Assembly: GCA_902775565.1 (NCBI GenBank)
Contig: CACYMP010000003.1
Coordinates: forward strand, 62,001-126,000
Direction: 5' to 3'
Length of the DNA: 64,000 nucleotides
Source of the DNA: Oscillospiraceae bacterium
Lineage (GTDB): Bacteria > Bacillota > Clostridia > Saccharofermentanales > Saccharofermentanaceae
Positions 27,859-37,493 of this stretch are shown here, in pieces. The stretch's first letter is position 1. Each line of letters opens with the position of its first letter. Both the position numbers and the translations under genes were made by a program. Below the pieces are notes generated by a model, which worked only from the letters and a program-made list of their open reading frames with translations, ran no database searches and was not told the origin of the DNA.

Positions 27859-29510
27859 CAATCTTTCTTCTCCTCGGGTTTAGCTTTTTTCGGAGCTTCA
27901 GACTTTTTCGCAGCCGGCTTCTTTGAAGCAGGTTTCTTTGCTGCGGGCTTCTTGGCAGGAGCCTTCTTCTCCGCAGGTTTTTCCGCCTTGGGAGCAGCCT
28001 TCTTTTCAGGCTTGGGCTCCTTCTTGGGAGCGGGCTCTTCTTCCTTCGGCATAGGGATTCCTGTGATCAGTGAATAGAGGCCTGCGTACTCGCCAGCACT
28101 CTTTTTCCATGAGTAATCGCCCTTCATGCCTGTCTCGATGAGCTTGCTCCAGGTATCCTTGTGATGACGGTAAAGGTCAGCCGCATACTTGGTTACGAAC
28201 AGGAACTCGTGTGCGTTGATGTTGGCGAACGAGAAGCCGTTGCCTTCGCCCGTATATTCGTTGTAAGGCGTTACGGTGTCCTTGAGGCCGCCTGTCTCAC
28301 GAACTACCGGAACTGTACCGTAAGCCATCGAGACGAGCTGTGAGAGGCCGCAAGGTTCGAAAAGGCTCGGCATCAGGAAGATGTCCGCACCGGCATAGAT
28401 CGTATGTGCAAGACCGCTGTCGAAATCGATGCATGCGCACATCTTGCCGTGATTGCGGTTCGCGATGTCGGTAAGAGCTCTCTCATAGTAGGGATCGCCC
28501 GTTCCGAGGATAACGATCTGCATTCCGTCGAAGAGCATTTCCTCAAGAACGTAAAGCAGAAGGTCAAGACCCTTCTGGTCGACGAGACGGGAGATCATGG
28601 CACACAGAGGCGCGCCCGGATTGACATCTAATCCAAGCTGCTCCTGCAGTGACTTCTTGCAGGCAGCCTTACCCTTCTCATAATCCTTGACGGAATACTT
28701 CATCGGGATCTTGTCGTCTGTCTTTGGATCGTACTCCTGCTCGTTGATTCCGTTTAAGATACCGGAGACCTTGTAAGCATATTTCTGCAGTGTGCCGTTC
28801 AGTCCTTCACCGTAGTAATCGGTCATGATCTCATACGCATAAGTAGGAGATACAGTCGTTACGGAATTGGAGAAAACGATACCGGCCTTCATGAAGTTGA
28901 TGGCCTTATCCTTGATGCAGAAATCGTCTCTTAAGTAATCATCGGGAAGATCGAGCATCTCTCTTACGACGTCAGTAGAATGAACGCCCTGATACTTCAG
29001 GTTGTGGATCGTGTAAACAGTCTGTACGTCGTTGTGATATCCGTGCTTCTTGAAGTGGCAGTCGAGCAGCATGGGCATCATGCCGGTCTGCCAGTCGTTG
29101 CAGTGCAGAACGTTCGGCTCGAAGTTCATGAAGTCGCCCATGAAGTCTAAGACTGCGCGCTGATAGAAGCAGTAACGCTCGATATCGAAAACATAATCTA
29201 CATAGATCTGGTCAAAGTTGAAATAATACTCGTTGTCAACGAAATAGAACGTGACTCCGTTCATTTCCATAGAGAACAGTCCTGCATAAAGGGAACGCCA
29301 TCCCATATGGACCATTTTCCAGCCGAGGAACTGAAGCCTGTCATTATACTTGACCTTGATCTTCTTGTACAACGGGATGATGACTCTTGCATCTACTCCC
29401 TGCTTATTAAGCTCGACGGGAAGGCTGCCGACAACGTCAGCCAGACCACCGACTTTGACAAACGGACTGCACTCGGATGAAGCGAGTAAAACTTTGATCG
29501 TTTTTTCCAT
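27858..29510 (-). CDS. glgA: Glycogen synthase with Lys/Ala-rich C-terminal tail
   Basis: This enzyme adds glucose from ADP-glucose to the growing glycogen chain. The GT5 features are KVGGLADVVGSLP at the N-terminus, HCNDWQTGM, the C-terminal domain with SRLVDQKGLDLL, and PSLFEPCGLSQL. The catalytic part ends at about residue 483. The last 65 residues are a tail of repeated KKPAAKK and APKKE units, strongly basic and resembling histone H1, which is not part of normal GlgA (about 480 residues). GlgB in the same operon has a similar tail. It lies 1 nt after glgD and overlaps the GH13 gene. Confidence 0.95.
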   Translation of the reverse strand: MEKTIKVLLASSECSPFVKVGGLADVVGSLPVELNKQGVDARVIIPLYKKIKVKYNDRLQFLGWKMVHMGWRSLYAGLFSMEMNGVTFYFVDNEYYFNFDQIYVDYVFDIERYCFYQRAVLDFMGDFMNFEPNVLHCNDWQTGMMPMLLDCHFKKHGYHNDVQTVYTIHNLKYQGVHSTDVVREMLDLPDDYLRDDFCIKDKAINFMKAGIVFSNSVTTVSPTYAYEIMTDYYGEGLNGTLQKYAYKVSGILNGINEQEYDPKTDDKIPMKYSVKDYEKGKAACKKSLQEQLGLDVNPGAPLCAMISRLVDQKGLDLLLYVLEEMLFDGMQIVILGTGDPYYERALTDIANRNHGKMCACIDFDSGLAHTIYAGADIFLMPSLFEPCGLSQLVSMAYGTVPVVRETGGLKDTVTPYNEYTGEGNGFSFANINAHEFLFVTKYAADLYRHHKDTWSKLIETGMKGDYSWKKSAGEYAGLYSLITGIPMPKEEEPAPKKEPKPEKKAAPKAEKPAEKKAPAKKPAAKKPASKKPAAKKSEAPKKAKPEEKKD

Positions 29511-29511
29511 A

Positions 29512-30621
29512 TCAGATACCTGCTCCCTTTCCTATGACGATGGGGTAATCGGGGTGACCGACGAGGCGCACGCCCGGCCTGACGAAGGCGTTCTTGTCAA
29601 GGATTACGTTCTCAAGATGGCAGTTCTCGGAAATGTGTGAGTCCTGCATGATAACGCAGTTCTTGACCGTCGTGTTCTTTGCGATGGTAACGCTTCTGAA
29701 GAGTACGGATTCCTCAACCTTGCCGTAGATCCTGCAGCCGTCGGATACGATCGAATTGCTCATATCGGCGTTGTCGAAATACAGCGTAGGAGCCTCGTCC
29801 TTGACCTTTGTGTAGATCGGATCACCGCTCCAGAAAAGGTTGTTCCTGACGGAATCCTGAATGAGAGACATCGAAGCGTTGAAGTATGTCTGAACGCTGT
29901 TGATCCTCAGAGCGACTCCGGAATACTCAAATCCGTGAACCTTGAGTTCATCAAACATCTTAACGATGGAATGGATTCCGAAATGCTGCTGACCGTGTGC
30001 CATCTGGCGCGCAAGAATATCGATCAGGAGGTCTCTTCTGAGGCACAGGATGCCGAGCGAAGACTTTGTCGAAGCAGCCTTCGGGGGATTGTAGAGCATG
30101 TCTCTTACGAATCCGTCCTCATCGATGTCAAGGATATATGAAGGGCTGCCGAACTTCGTGCCGTCACGGTTGTACATAACGGAAATGTCAGCACCTGCTT
30201 CCTCATGAGACTTGATAAAAGCATCGAACGTCGTGTTGAGGATGATGTTGCATCCGGTGACGATGATGTATGTCGTTTTCGACTGCCTGAGGAAGTCCAT
30301 GATGCCAGTAAGCTCTTCGTCGGAATTGATTCCCGTTGCCTCGGAGTTTACATAAGGAGGCAGAATGTGAAGACCGTCGTTCTTACGGTCTAATGACCAT
30401 GCTCCGCCTGTTCCGGTGTGGTCCATCAGCGACTTGTACTTGTTATAGGTCAGAAGTCCGATGTTCTTTACGCCGGAATTAACCATGTTCGAGAGCATGA
30501 AGTCGATGATCCTGTATCTGCCGCCGAAAGGCATAGCAGAAAGAGCACGAGGATTGGAGAGCTCGCCCAATGAAATCTTTTTGTTGTCGGCTAAGATCAA
30601 GCCCATTGCATTGTTAAACAT
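29512..30621 (-). CDS. glgD: Glucose-1-phosphate adenylyltransferase subunit GlgD
   Basis: This is the partner of GlgC in the two-subunit ADP-glucose pyrophosphorylase of Firmicutes, which makes the glycogen precursor. The 369-residue protein keeps the nucleotidyltransferase fold (MPFGGRYRIIDFMLSNMVNS) but starts with LILADNKKISLGEL instead of the catalytic AGGxGxRL loop, typical of the non-catalytic regulatory subunit. The C-terminal part is a left-handed beta-helix. It lies between glgC and glgA with gaps of 23 and 1 nt. Confidence 0.93.
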   Translation of the reverse strand: MFNNAMGLILADNKKISLGELSNPRALSAMPFGGRYRIIDFMLSNMVNSGVKNIGLLTYNKYKSLMDHTGTGGAWSLDRKNDGLHILPPYVNSEATGINSDEELTGIMDFLRQSKTTYIIVTGCNIILNTTFDAFIKSHEEAGADISVMYNRDGTKFGSPSYILDIDEDGFVRDMLYNPPKAASTKSSLGILCLRRDLLIDILARQMAHGQQHFGIHSIVKMFDELKVHGFEYSGVALRINSVQTYFNASMSLIQDSVRNNLFWSGDPIYTKVKDEAPTLYFDNADMSNSIVSDGCRIYGKVEESVLFRSVTIAKNTTVKNCVIMQDSHISENCHLENVILDKNAFVRPGVRLVGHPDYPIVIGKGAGI

Positions 30622-30644
30622 AAATCAATCTCCTTTTCCCGATC

Positions 30645-31904
30645 TCATACCCTGAAGGTGGATTCGATGACGTTGTCTTCATCAGAAGCCTGTACGTCCG
30701 TATCCACCATGCTGTTGCCCGGGATGACCGCGCCATCCTTGATCTTCAGGCCGCGCTCGAAAACGCAGATGCCTTCTGAGCAGAGCTTCTTATTTGTGTA
30801 AGCACCCTCGCCTTCAACATGGCTTCCGGCGTTGACGTCCTTACCGATGATCGTACCAAAATCAACGATGCAGCGCTCGATGTGCGCGCCTTCCTTGACT
30901 ACTACACCCGGCATCAGGACACAGTCCTTGACGATGGCGCCCTTTTCAACGATTACGGATTCGGAAAGAACTGAATGCTCAACATCGCCGAAGATACGGC
31001 AACCGTCTGTCAGAGCGGAATTCTTGACCTTCGCGCCGCTTCCGATGAAGTGTGAAGGCTTGACAGGGTTCCTGGAAAAGATCTTCCAGGATCTGTCTAC
31101 GAGGTTGATCTCTTCAGGCTTGTCCAAGATATCCATATTGGTCTCCCAAAGGGAGCTAATCGTTCCTACGTCCTTCCAGTAACCGGAGAATCTGTATGCG
31201 CAGAGCTTTCTGCCCTGTGCAAGGAGATTAGGAACGATATTCTTACCGAAGTCATTGCTGGAATTCGGGTCTGCCTCGTCGTCGATAAGCGCCTGTCTTA
31301 AGACATCCCAGGTGAAAATATAGACACCCATCGATGCAAGATTGCTCTTCGGCTTGGCGGGCTTTTCGTCGAATTCCTCAATTACATCGTCTTCCTTGGT
31401 ATTGAGGATTCCGAATCTCGGAGCCTCTTCCCACGGTACCTCATAAACCGCGATGGTAGCGTCTGCGCCCTTGTCGATATGCGCCTTGAGCATTGCAGCG
31501 TAATCCATCTTGTAGATGTGGTCACCGGAGAGAACAACGAGATATTTCGGGTTGTTGTCGTCGATAAAGCTCATGTTCTGATAGATTGCGTTTGCAGTTC
31601 CCTTGTACCAGGAAGAACCGCCTGCCGTCTGATAAGGCGGAAGGATATACGCGCCGGCGTTATTACGGTCGAGGTCCCAAGGATGTCCGTTTCCGACATA
31701 AGTATTGAGAGCGAGCGGCTGATACTGTGTGAGAACGCCGACGATCTCAAACCCTGAGTTAACGCAGTTTGACAGCGGGAAATCGATGATCCTGTAACGG
31801 CTTCCGAAAGGTACTGCCGGCTTAGCGATCTTCTTTGTGAGGACGCCGAGTCTGCTTCCCTGTCCGCCTGCGAGTATCATCGCAACGACTTCAGTCTTAG
31901 CCAT
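30645..31904 (-). CDS. glgC: Glucose-1-phosphate adenylyltransferase
   Basis: This is the catalytic ADP-glucose pyrophosphorylase: glucose-1-phosphate plus ATP gives ADP-glucose. The 419-residue protein has [13 protein letters not shown] at the N-terminus, [20 protein letters not shown], the [10 protein letters not shown] metal-binding region and a C-terminal beta-helix. GGAGG lies 9 nt upstream of the ATG. It is the second gene of the operon and is followed by glgD. Confidence 0.96.
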   Translation of the reverse strand: MAKTEVVAMILAGGQGSRLGVLTKKIAKPAVPFGSRYRIIDFPLSNCVNSGFEIVGVLTQYQPLALNTYVGNGHPWDLDRNNAGAYILPPYQTAGGSSWYKGTANAIYQNMSFIDDNNPKYLVVLSGDHIYKMDYAAMLKAHIDKGADATIAVYEVPWEEAPRFGILNTKEDDVIEEFDEKPAKPKSNLASMGVYIFTWDVLRQALIDDEADPNSSNDFGKNIVPNLLAQGRKLCAYRFSGYWKDVGTISSLWETNMDILDKPEEINLVDRSWKIFSRNPVKPSHFIGSGAKVKNSALTDGCRIFGDVEHSVLSESVIVEKGAIVKDCVLMPGVVVKEGAHIERCIVDFGTIIGKDVNAGSHVEGEGAYTNKKLCSEGICVFERGLKIKDGAVIPGNSMVDTDVQASDEDNVIESTFRV

Positions 31905-31932
31905 AATGATTTTACCTCCGGTTTATTTACGT

Positions 31933-34026
31933 TTACTTTTTTGCTTTTTCGGTTGCCTTGGCGGACTTTGCAGCTGCCTTGGCGGGTTTCTTTGCCGCAG
32001 TTTTTGCAGCGGGCTTCTTTGCCGCGGGTTTCTTCGCTGCGGAGGGCTTTTTCACTGCCTCTTTCTTTGCAGCAGGCTTCTTTGCGGGAGCCTTTTTCGC
32101 GGTGGGCTTCTTCTCTGCCTTCTTCTTAGCTGCCCTCTTCGGCTTGGGATCCTTCACCTTCATGAAGTAGATACCGGCAAGAGGCGGCAGATTGATCGTG
32201 ATGTGATACGGCTTGCCGTTCATCGGCTCGTCGATCGCCTCAACACAGCCCATCGCATCGGTTCCTGTGGGATAGCCCGATCCGCCGTGGCTCATGTCGT
32301 CCGTATTGAAAACGAGACGGTATGTGCCGAGTTCATAGACCGGGATGTCATACTCTTCAAGAGGCTGCGGAACCATGTTGAGAGCGACATAGATGTCGTT
32401 CTCCTTGGGATTCGGAGAAGATCTCTTGTAGACGAAAACGTTGTTCTTAGTATCGTCAGCAGCGATCCACTCAAAGCCTGCCCATGTATGATCGTCGATC
32501 CAGAGCTGCGGATGCTCGATATAGAACTTGTTGAGCTCCGAATTGAAGTTCTGCAGGAGCCTGTGTGACTCATAGTCGAGCAGGAACCACTCGAGCTGCT
32601 CATAGAAACGCCACTCGATGAACTGACCGAACTCGGCGCCCATGAAGTTGAGCTTTGCGCCCGGATGGCTGATCTGATAGAGCATCATGGACCTAAGTGA
32701 TGCGAACTTTCTCCAGATATCGCCCGGCATCTTGTCGATCAGGGAATGCTTGCCGTGAACGACTTCATCGTGCGAAAGGCTCAGGATATAGTTCTCTGCG
32801 AAAGCGTACATCATCGAGAAGCAGAACTCGTCGTGATGCCATCCTCTCGCATAGGAATCAGTCGAGAAATAATCCAAAGTGTCATGCATCCAGCCCATGT
32901 TCCACTTATGCGTGAAGCCTAAGCCGCCTTCCTCAACGGGATGCGAGACCTTAGGCCATGCCGTGGATTCCTCGGCTATGAGCATTGCATAAGGATAGTT
33001 CCTGCGGATCGTGGAATTGAGCTTCTTGAAGAATTCGATAGCCTCGAGGTTCTCGTTGCCGCCGTACTTGTTCGGGATGTACTGGGTACGTCCGTAATCA
33101 CGGTAGAGCATTGAAGATACTGCGTCCACACGGATACCGTCAAGGTGGAACTCGTCGATCCAGAATACCGCGTTGGAGATAAGGAACGAGAGAACCTCGT
33201 TCTTGGAATAATCGAAAACGTAAGTGCCCCATTCACGGTGTTCGCCGATCCTCGGATCCGCGTACTCGTAGCAGGGTGTTCCGTCAAATCTTACAAGGCC
33301 TTCGAGGTTTTTCGGGAAGTGCGCCGGAACCCAGTCCAAGATGACAGAGATACCGTTCTGGTGGAGCACGTCGACCATGAACTTAAAGTCGGCGGGCGTA
33401 CCGAATCTCGAAGTGACCGCATAGTAGCCTGTTACCTGATAACCCCATGAATCGTCGAGCGGGTGCTCCAATATCGGCATCAGCTCGACGTGGGTGTAAT
33501 TCATTTTCTTGCAGTAATCGGAAAGGTCGATGGCAAGCTCTCTGTATGAGAAGAAGTTTCCGTCAGGATGACGGCGCCATGAACCAAGGTGGATCTCATA
33601 GATGTTGATAGGCTTCGGAGCAAGCGCATCAGTACGTTTCCTGCAGAACTCGTCATCGTTCCAGATGTAATCATCAGGATCGTATATGATCGAAGCATTG
33701 TTAGGTCTGGTCTCGAAATGCCTTGCAAACGGATCGCCCTTCTCGTAGATGCGGTTATCGGCACCTACGACCCTGTATTTATAACGGTCCCATTGCTGTG
33801 CACCGGGAACTTTCTGCTCCCAGATGCCGGTCTTTCCGAGCATGAACATTTGGCATTCATTCGGATTCCAGTCATTGAAATCGCCCATTACGCTGACCAT
33901 TCTTGCGTGCGGGGCCCAAACTCTGAATATAAATCCCTTGCCGTTCTCATCCTCGTACGGATGGGCACCGAGGAATTTATAGCTCATGTAGTTCTCACCC
34001 TTGTTGAACAAATAAGCAGCATCCAT
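31933..34026 (-). CDS. glgB: 1,4-alpha-glucan branching enzyme with histone-like C-terminal tail
   Basis: This enzyme introduces alpha-1,6 branches into glycogen. The 697-residue protein has an N-terminal CBM48 domain (FRVWAPHARMVSVMGDFNDW), then a GH13 barrel with the nucleophile Asp in GIRVDAVSSMLY, the Glu in AEESTAWP and the Asp in LSHDEVVHGK. The last 70 residues are a basic AKKPAAKK-type repeat resembling histone H1. The start at 34026 keeps YLFNKGENY, which matches the conserved GlgB N-terminus; GGGAGG lies about 14 nt upstream. An internal ATG at 33987 is the alternative. It is the first gene of the glycogen operon. Confidence 0.94.
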   Translation of the reverse strand: MDAAYLFNKGENYMSYKFLGAHPYEDENGKGFIFRVWAPHARMVSVMGDFNDWNPNECQMFMLGKTGIWEQKVPGAQQWDRYKYRVVGADNRIYEKGDPFARHFETRPNNASIIYDPDDYIWNDDEFCRKRTDALAPKPINIYEIHLGSWRRHPDGNFFSYRELAIDLSDYCKKMNYTHVELMPILEHPLDDSWGYQVTGYYAVTSRFGTPADFKFMVDVLHQNGISVILDWVPAHFPKNLEGLVRFDGTPCYEYADPRIGEHREWGTYVFDYSKNEVLSFLISNAVFWIDEFHLDGIRVDAVSSMLYRDYGRTQYIPNKYGGNENLEAIEFFKKLNSTIRRNYPYAMLIAEESTAWPKVSHPVEEGGLGFTHKWNMGWMHDTLDYFSTDSYARGWHHDEFCFSMMYAFAENYILSLSHDEVVHGKHSLIDKMPGDIWRKFASLRSMMLYQISHPGAKLNFMGAEFGQFIEWRFYEQLEWFLLDYESHRLLQNFNSELNKFYIEHPQLWIDDHTWAGFEWIAADDTKNNVFVYKRSSPNPKENDIYVALNMVPQPLEEYDIPVYELGTYRLVFNTDDMSHGGSGYPTGTDAMGCVEAIDEPMNGKPYHITINLPPLAGIYFMKVKDPKPKRAAKKKAEKKPTAKKAPAKKPAAKKEAVKKPSAAKKPAAKKPAAKTAAKKPAKAAAKSAKATEKAKK

Positions 34027-34120
34027 ATGTGTGCTTTATGCCTCCCTTGCGGATGTAGTCCGGCCGCCAACGGCAAAACCGGGCAAACCGAATAGCGCGT
34101 CAAAATGTCAACGCTTCTTT

Positions 34121-34149
34121 ATTATAAACTAATTTATGGAATTTACCAA
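34121..34149 (-). promoter_or_regulatory. Promoter of the glycogen operon
   Basis: On the minus strand TTGGTA (4 of 6) and TATAAT are 17 nt apart, about 95 nt upstream of the glgB start. The leader in between has no obvious riboswitch. Confidence 0.6.
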
Positions 34150-34162
34150 CCGAAAACACAAA

Positions 34163-34192
34163 AAAACGCGGAAACAATTCCCGCGTTTTGTG
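34163..34192 (-). terminator. Terminator of the GntR/ABC operon
   Basis: Just after the permease stop, the minus strand has the stem ACGCGGG-to-CCGCGT (one bulge possible) followed by a run of T. It separates the ABC operon from the glycogen promoter. Confidence 0.75.
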
Positions 34193-34197
34193 CAATT

Positions 34198-34920
34198 TTA
34201 CAATTTGTTCACCCGGAAGTTTTTCCGCGAGAACACCAGCCTCGATATTATGTAAGACGACACGAACAGCGTTATCGCCGTACCCGCGGTTATAAGCACC
34301 GAAGGCACACTGAACAGATCCGGCATGTTCATGTTTTCGCTTATGACGACCGAGATCCCCTGTATCTCATGTCCCACGAGATAATCCTTAAGGAGCTTGA
34401 AAATAAAGATGCCGCCGTTAGTCAGAAGGAATCTGACAGCCGTCTGGAATCCGATGAACATCAGAGCCGCAAATCCGATCAGAAGACCCTTTTTGCCGAA
34501 TACCATCGACAAAGGCTGCATGATGGCAACCACCGTCATCGCCACGGAGATCACATAGCTGACTACCAGGAACGAAGGCAGATGCGCCTTTCCGCCCGTA
34601 AACACATATGTCAGGGCAGTAACTATAGTTGCGGCCAGGATCGAGGATCCGATCGCGAAAACAGCATTGAGATACTGCGCTCTGACGAGGCCCCTTCTTC
34701 CGCCCGGGAGCGATAAGAGCTGATCGATCTCCCTGTCGGAATTGAGCGATGCGACCGTCGCAAGCGAAGCAAATATGCTTATATACAGTATCGTAACTGC
34801 CACAGGAACCGTTGTCGTCTTTAAGCTGACCGCGAAGATCATGGCTACCAGAAGAACTACGGAGTATCCGAGTACGAGCCTTTTGTGCTGCTCGAAAAAG
34901 TAAGTCATAAATCCTTTCAT
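34198..34920 (-). CDS. ABC-2 type transporter permease
   Basis: This 240-residue membrane protein has six hydrophobic segments, compatible with an ABC-2 permease of the YtrC/YtrD kind. It starts inside the end of the ATP-binding gene (4-nt ATGA overlap), so they are translationally coupled. The substrate is unknown. In GntR/YtrA-linked operons such transporters respond to cell-envelope antibiotics, which is only a suggestion here. Confidence 0.78.
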   Translation of the reverse strand: MKGFMTYFFEQHKRLVLGYSVVLLVAMIFAVSLKTTTVPVAVTILYISIFASLATVASLNSDREIDQLLSLPGGRRGLVRAQYLNAVFAIGSSILAATIVTALTYVFTGGKAHLPSFLVVSYVISVAMTVVAIMQPLSMVFGKKGLLIGFAALMFIGFQTAVRFLLTNGGIFIFKLLKDYLVGHEIQGISVVISENMNMPDLFSVPSVLITAGTAITLFVSSYIISRLVFSRKNFRVNKL

Positions 34921-35777
34921 GTCTTCTCCTCCTCTTTGCCTGCAAGCACTATCAGGCAGTGATCAAGCTTGCCGTCCTCGACCGCAAGGGCAGGATAGTT
35001 CTCGAGATAGTAACGCTTCTGCGATACCAGAACATCTCTGCCGTAAGGAGCCTTTTTCGAACCTCTGACATATTCTTTATCAAGCTTTTCGAACTGTTCT
35101 TCCGTACATTTCACAAGACCGAAATCATCAGTTATCGTATCGGTATTCTCATGAAGGACGATCCTGCCTTCATCGATCATATAAACGTCGTCCGCAAGAC
35201 CCTCTAAGTCCTGCGTAATGTTAGAGCTCACAAGGATCGCGGCATCTTCATGGTTTTCCATGTAGCTTCTTATCTCATCCAGGATGCCGTCTCTTGCGAC
35301 AACATCAAGTCCCGAAGTCGGTTCGTCAAGTATCACGAACTTTGCGTCGTGTGTCATTGCCGAGATAAACCTGAGCTTTGCGAGCTCACCGGTCGAAAGG
35401 TTCCTTATCTTACCTCTTTGGGGGATATCAAACCTCTTCATCATCCTGTCGTACTCTGCCTCATTGAAATTCTTATAAGCCGATCTCAATACGCGCCTGA
35501 TGGCAGGCACGGTATATTCGCCGTTGAAAAAGATGTCAGTATATGAGATCGCTATCTGTGAACGCTCGTCTTCAGTCAGTCTTCTTGCGTCTTTGCCGAA
35601 TATCTCTATCTTTCCGCCGGACCTCACGACATCGACGATCGTTTTAAAAGTCGTTGTCTTACCGGAACCGTTGCGTCCGATAAGTCCTGTTATCATACCC
35701 TCTTCGACAGTGAGGGAGACATCCAGACTGAACCGGTCATACCTCACCGAGGCATGCTCCATACAAAGCAGTGCCAT
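34917..35777 (-). CDS. ABC transporter ATP-binding protein
   Basis: This is a 286-residue ABC ATPase. Walker A is GRNGSGKTTT, the signature is NLSTGELAKLRF and Walker B is FVILDEPTSGLD. The H-loop, normally with a His after the strand (SSH or STH), reads VSSNITQDLE, so the switch His is replaced by Asn. A C-terminal extension of about 60 residues follows. It starts 2 nt after the GntR regulator stop and overlaps the permease. Confidence 0.9.
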   Translation of the reverse strand: MALLCMEHASVRYDRFSLDVSLTVEEGMITGLIGRNGSGKTTTFKTIVDVVRSGGKIEIFGKDARRLTEDERSQIAISYTDIFFNGEYTVPAIRRVLRSAYKNFNEAEYDRMMKRFDIPQRGKIRNLSTGELAKLRFISAMTHDAKFVILDEPTSGLDVVARDGILDEIRSYMENHEDAAILVSSNITQDLEGLADDVYMIDEGRIVLHENTDTITDDFGLVKCTEEQFEKLDKEYVRGSKKAPYGRDVLVSQKRYYLENYPALAVEDGKLDHCLIVLAGKEEEKT

Positions 35778-35779
35778 TC

Positions 35780-36154
35780 CTACTTATCCTCCATGATCAT
35801 ATCGAAAATGCTCCTGATGTCGTCATCCTTGATACCGGACTGCCTGGCCTTCAAAACAGCCTTGGCCATATCCTTTTCGACATCGCGCACCTGTTCTTCA
35901 TAAATCCTGTCCTTATTGGTCTCCGACACGAAAGTTCCCTTGCCGTGGACCGTAGTGACAAATCCCTCTTCCTCAAGAGCGTCATATGCTTTCTTTGCCG
36001 TAAGGGCGCTGATCCTCAGGTCCTTCGACTGCTGTCTTACAGACGGAAGCAAGTCGCCGGGCTTGATATCCCCGACGACTATAGCTGCTTTGATCTGATC
36101 GACGATCTGCTCATAAATCGGTACCATCGACGAATTGTTGATGATTATGTGCAT
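35780..36154 (-). CDS. GntR-family (YtrA-like) regulator
   Basis: This 124-residue repressor has the winged helix of the GntR family (PIYEQIVDQIKAAIVVGDI, LLPSVRQQSKDLRISALTA, GFVTTVHGKGTFVS) and only a short C-terminal helix pair, as in the YtrA subfamily that controls ABC transporters. The ATG at 36154 has AAAGGAG 5 nt upstream; an in-frame GTG 15 nt earlier lacks this. It heads the operon of the two transporter genes and probably represses them. Confidence 0.88.
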   Translation of the reverse strand: MHIIINNSSMVPIYEQIVDQIKAAIVVGDIKPGDLLPSVRQQSKDLRISALTAKKAYDALEEEGFVTTVHGKGTFVSETNKDRIYEEQVRDVEKDMAKAVLKARQSGIKDDDIRSIFDMIMEDK

Positions 36155-36192
36155 CGCGTCTCCTTTCACGGCATTTGTTTCTTAAATACAGC

Positions 36193-36245
36193 GGACCGCC
36201 GTGGGTCCCTTTTTCCATTATATCCCACGACGGCCGTTGTTAACT
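36193..36245 (-). promoter_or_regulatory. Promoter and candidate operators of the GntR/ABC operon
   Basis: On the minus strand TATAAT (36217-36222) is preceded by a near-palindrome ACAACGGCCGTCGT (36227-36240) lying in the spacer, and the -35 is weak. A second dyad, GGACC-N6-GGTCC (36193-36208), lies in the leader. Either could bind the GntR-type regulator encoded just downstream. Confidence 0.5.
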
Positions 36246-36249
36246 TGAT

Positions 36250-37368
36250 TTATGCTGCAATCGCAAGTTCTTCTTCAGTAGCGATTCCGTTTGCTATTGC
36301 CTTCTGTCTGAGAACTGCATAGAGCTCAGCATATGTTGTCTCCTGATAAGGAGCGAGGAAGTAAGCTCCGATACCGAATGTAAGGATTGCAAGGAGTTCC
36401 CATCCGATGAAGGAGAGCTGAAGTACGAAAGTTCTCCACTTTTCGCCGTTCATTGTCTTCTTGCTGATCTCGAAAACTCTGCTTGCGGAGAGGTTCGGAT
36501 TTGCTGCTGTGATGTAAGGAACCATCCAGTAAGAATAGCTCTTGATGATGCCCGGGATAATGAAGAGCATTGACCACAGGAACTCATACAGATCCTTGAG
36601 GAACATGTTGCGGATAGAAGCCTTGTAGTGGCCGCGTGCGAAACCGCCGAAGATGTTCGTGAATCTTGATGTGCCTTCACGCTGTCTGTTAAAGAAGTTG
36701 TATCCGCCTACCTTTACAGGATTTATAACGAATATATCAAGAAGTGTTCCGATGATGCAGATGAAGAACATCAATACAGCGAATATTAACGCGAAGATTC
36801 CGAGTGCAACGCCGACAGCTTTTTTGCCGTCATTTAAGTCGCCGCTGAATACGGTATTATTGTCTTCATCCTTGATCACAAGCTTTCCGCCATCGTAAGA
36901 AATGCTTCCGCTTGTATCACCGATATTGAACTTGTTTCCGTCAAACTCAACGCTTCCGTCCTTGCTGTTATAAACGAAGGTCTTGCCGTTGACATTGAAC
37001 TTGATCTCACTTTGCTCGCCGTTGATCTCTTTATCATTAATGAATACCTTGCCGTTATCGATCTTAATGCTGAACTTTTTGTTGTCGCCGGCAATGATAT
37101 TGAGGTCTACGTCCTTGCTGTCCTTGTTCTTGTCTTTATCCTGATCCTTGTTGTCGCTGTCTTTATCCAGCACGATCTTCGTATCACTGTCGTGTCTCGA
37201 CTTGTACATCGAATTGGAGAAGCTTGAAACACCGTTGCTCGCTCCGCTGAACGCTCCGGATCCCGCACCTGTTATCGTGATAAGCACCAACGTAACCAGG
37301 AATGCCTTCCAGTAATTCTTAGAAAGGATCTTTTTAGCATTTTCCTTTAATTGCTTTCTTGTCCACAT
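36250..37368 (-). CDS. DUF975-type membrane protein with large extracytoplasmic insert
   Basis: This is a 372-residue membrane protein. It starts with WTRKQLKENAKKIL and ends with a block of four or more hydrophobic segments plus KSYSYWMVPYITAANPNLSA, typical of the DUF975 family. Between TM1 (about 20-38) and TM2 (about 185-208) lies an insert of about 130 residues. It begins with a DKDKNKD-rich stretch and continues as beta-strand-like repeats (IDNGKVFINDKEING, FDGNKFNIGD, YDGGKLVIKDEDN). The insert is predicted to be outside the cell. The start at 37368 (ATG) has GAAGAAGG upstream; a TTG at 37398 is less likely. The function is unknown. Confidence 0.75.
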   Translation of the reverse strand: MWTRKQLKENAKKILSKNYWKAFLVTLVLITITGAGSGAFSGASNGVSSFSNSMYKSRHDSDTKIVLDKDSDNKDQDKDKNKDSKDVDLNIIAGDNKKFSIKIDNGKVFINDKEINGEQSEIKFNVNGKTFVYNSKDGSVEFDGNKFNIGDTSGSISYDGGKLVIKDEDNNTVFSGDLNDGKKAVGVALGIFALIFAVLMFFICIIGTLLDIFVINPVKVGGYNFFNRQREGTSRFTNIFGGFARGHYKASIRNMFLKDLYEFLWSMLFIIPGIIKSYSYWMVPYITAANPNLSASRVFEISKKTMNGEKWRTFVLQLSFIGWELLAILTFGIGAYFLAPYQETTYAELYAVLRQKAIANGIATEEELAIAA

Positions 37369-37493
37369 ACTCTTAACCTTCTTCTTTCCTTTAACCAATC
37401 TCTCCGGCTGCCTGCGCTTATTCCCGTCGCCTGCTTGCCGGTCCTTTTATTCCGGATGACCGGGTTACCGGTTTCTCCCTTCCATCCGCAAAC

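Noticed and set aside
31837..32568. Cys/Leu-rich open frame on the + strand near glgB
   Set aside because: It is the antisense of the Lys/Ala tail and catalytic region of glgB.
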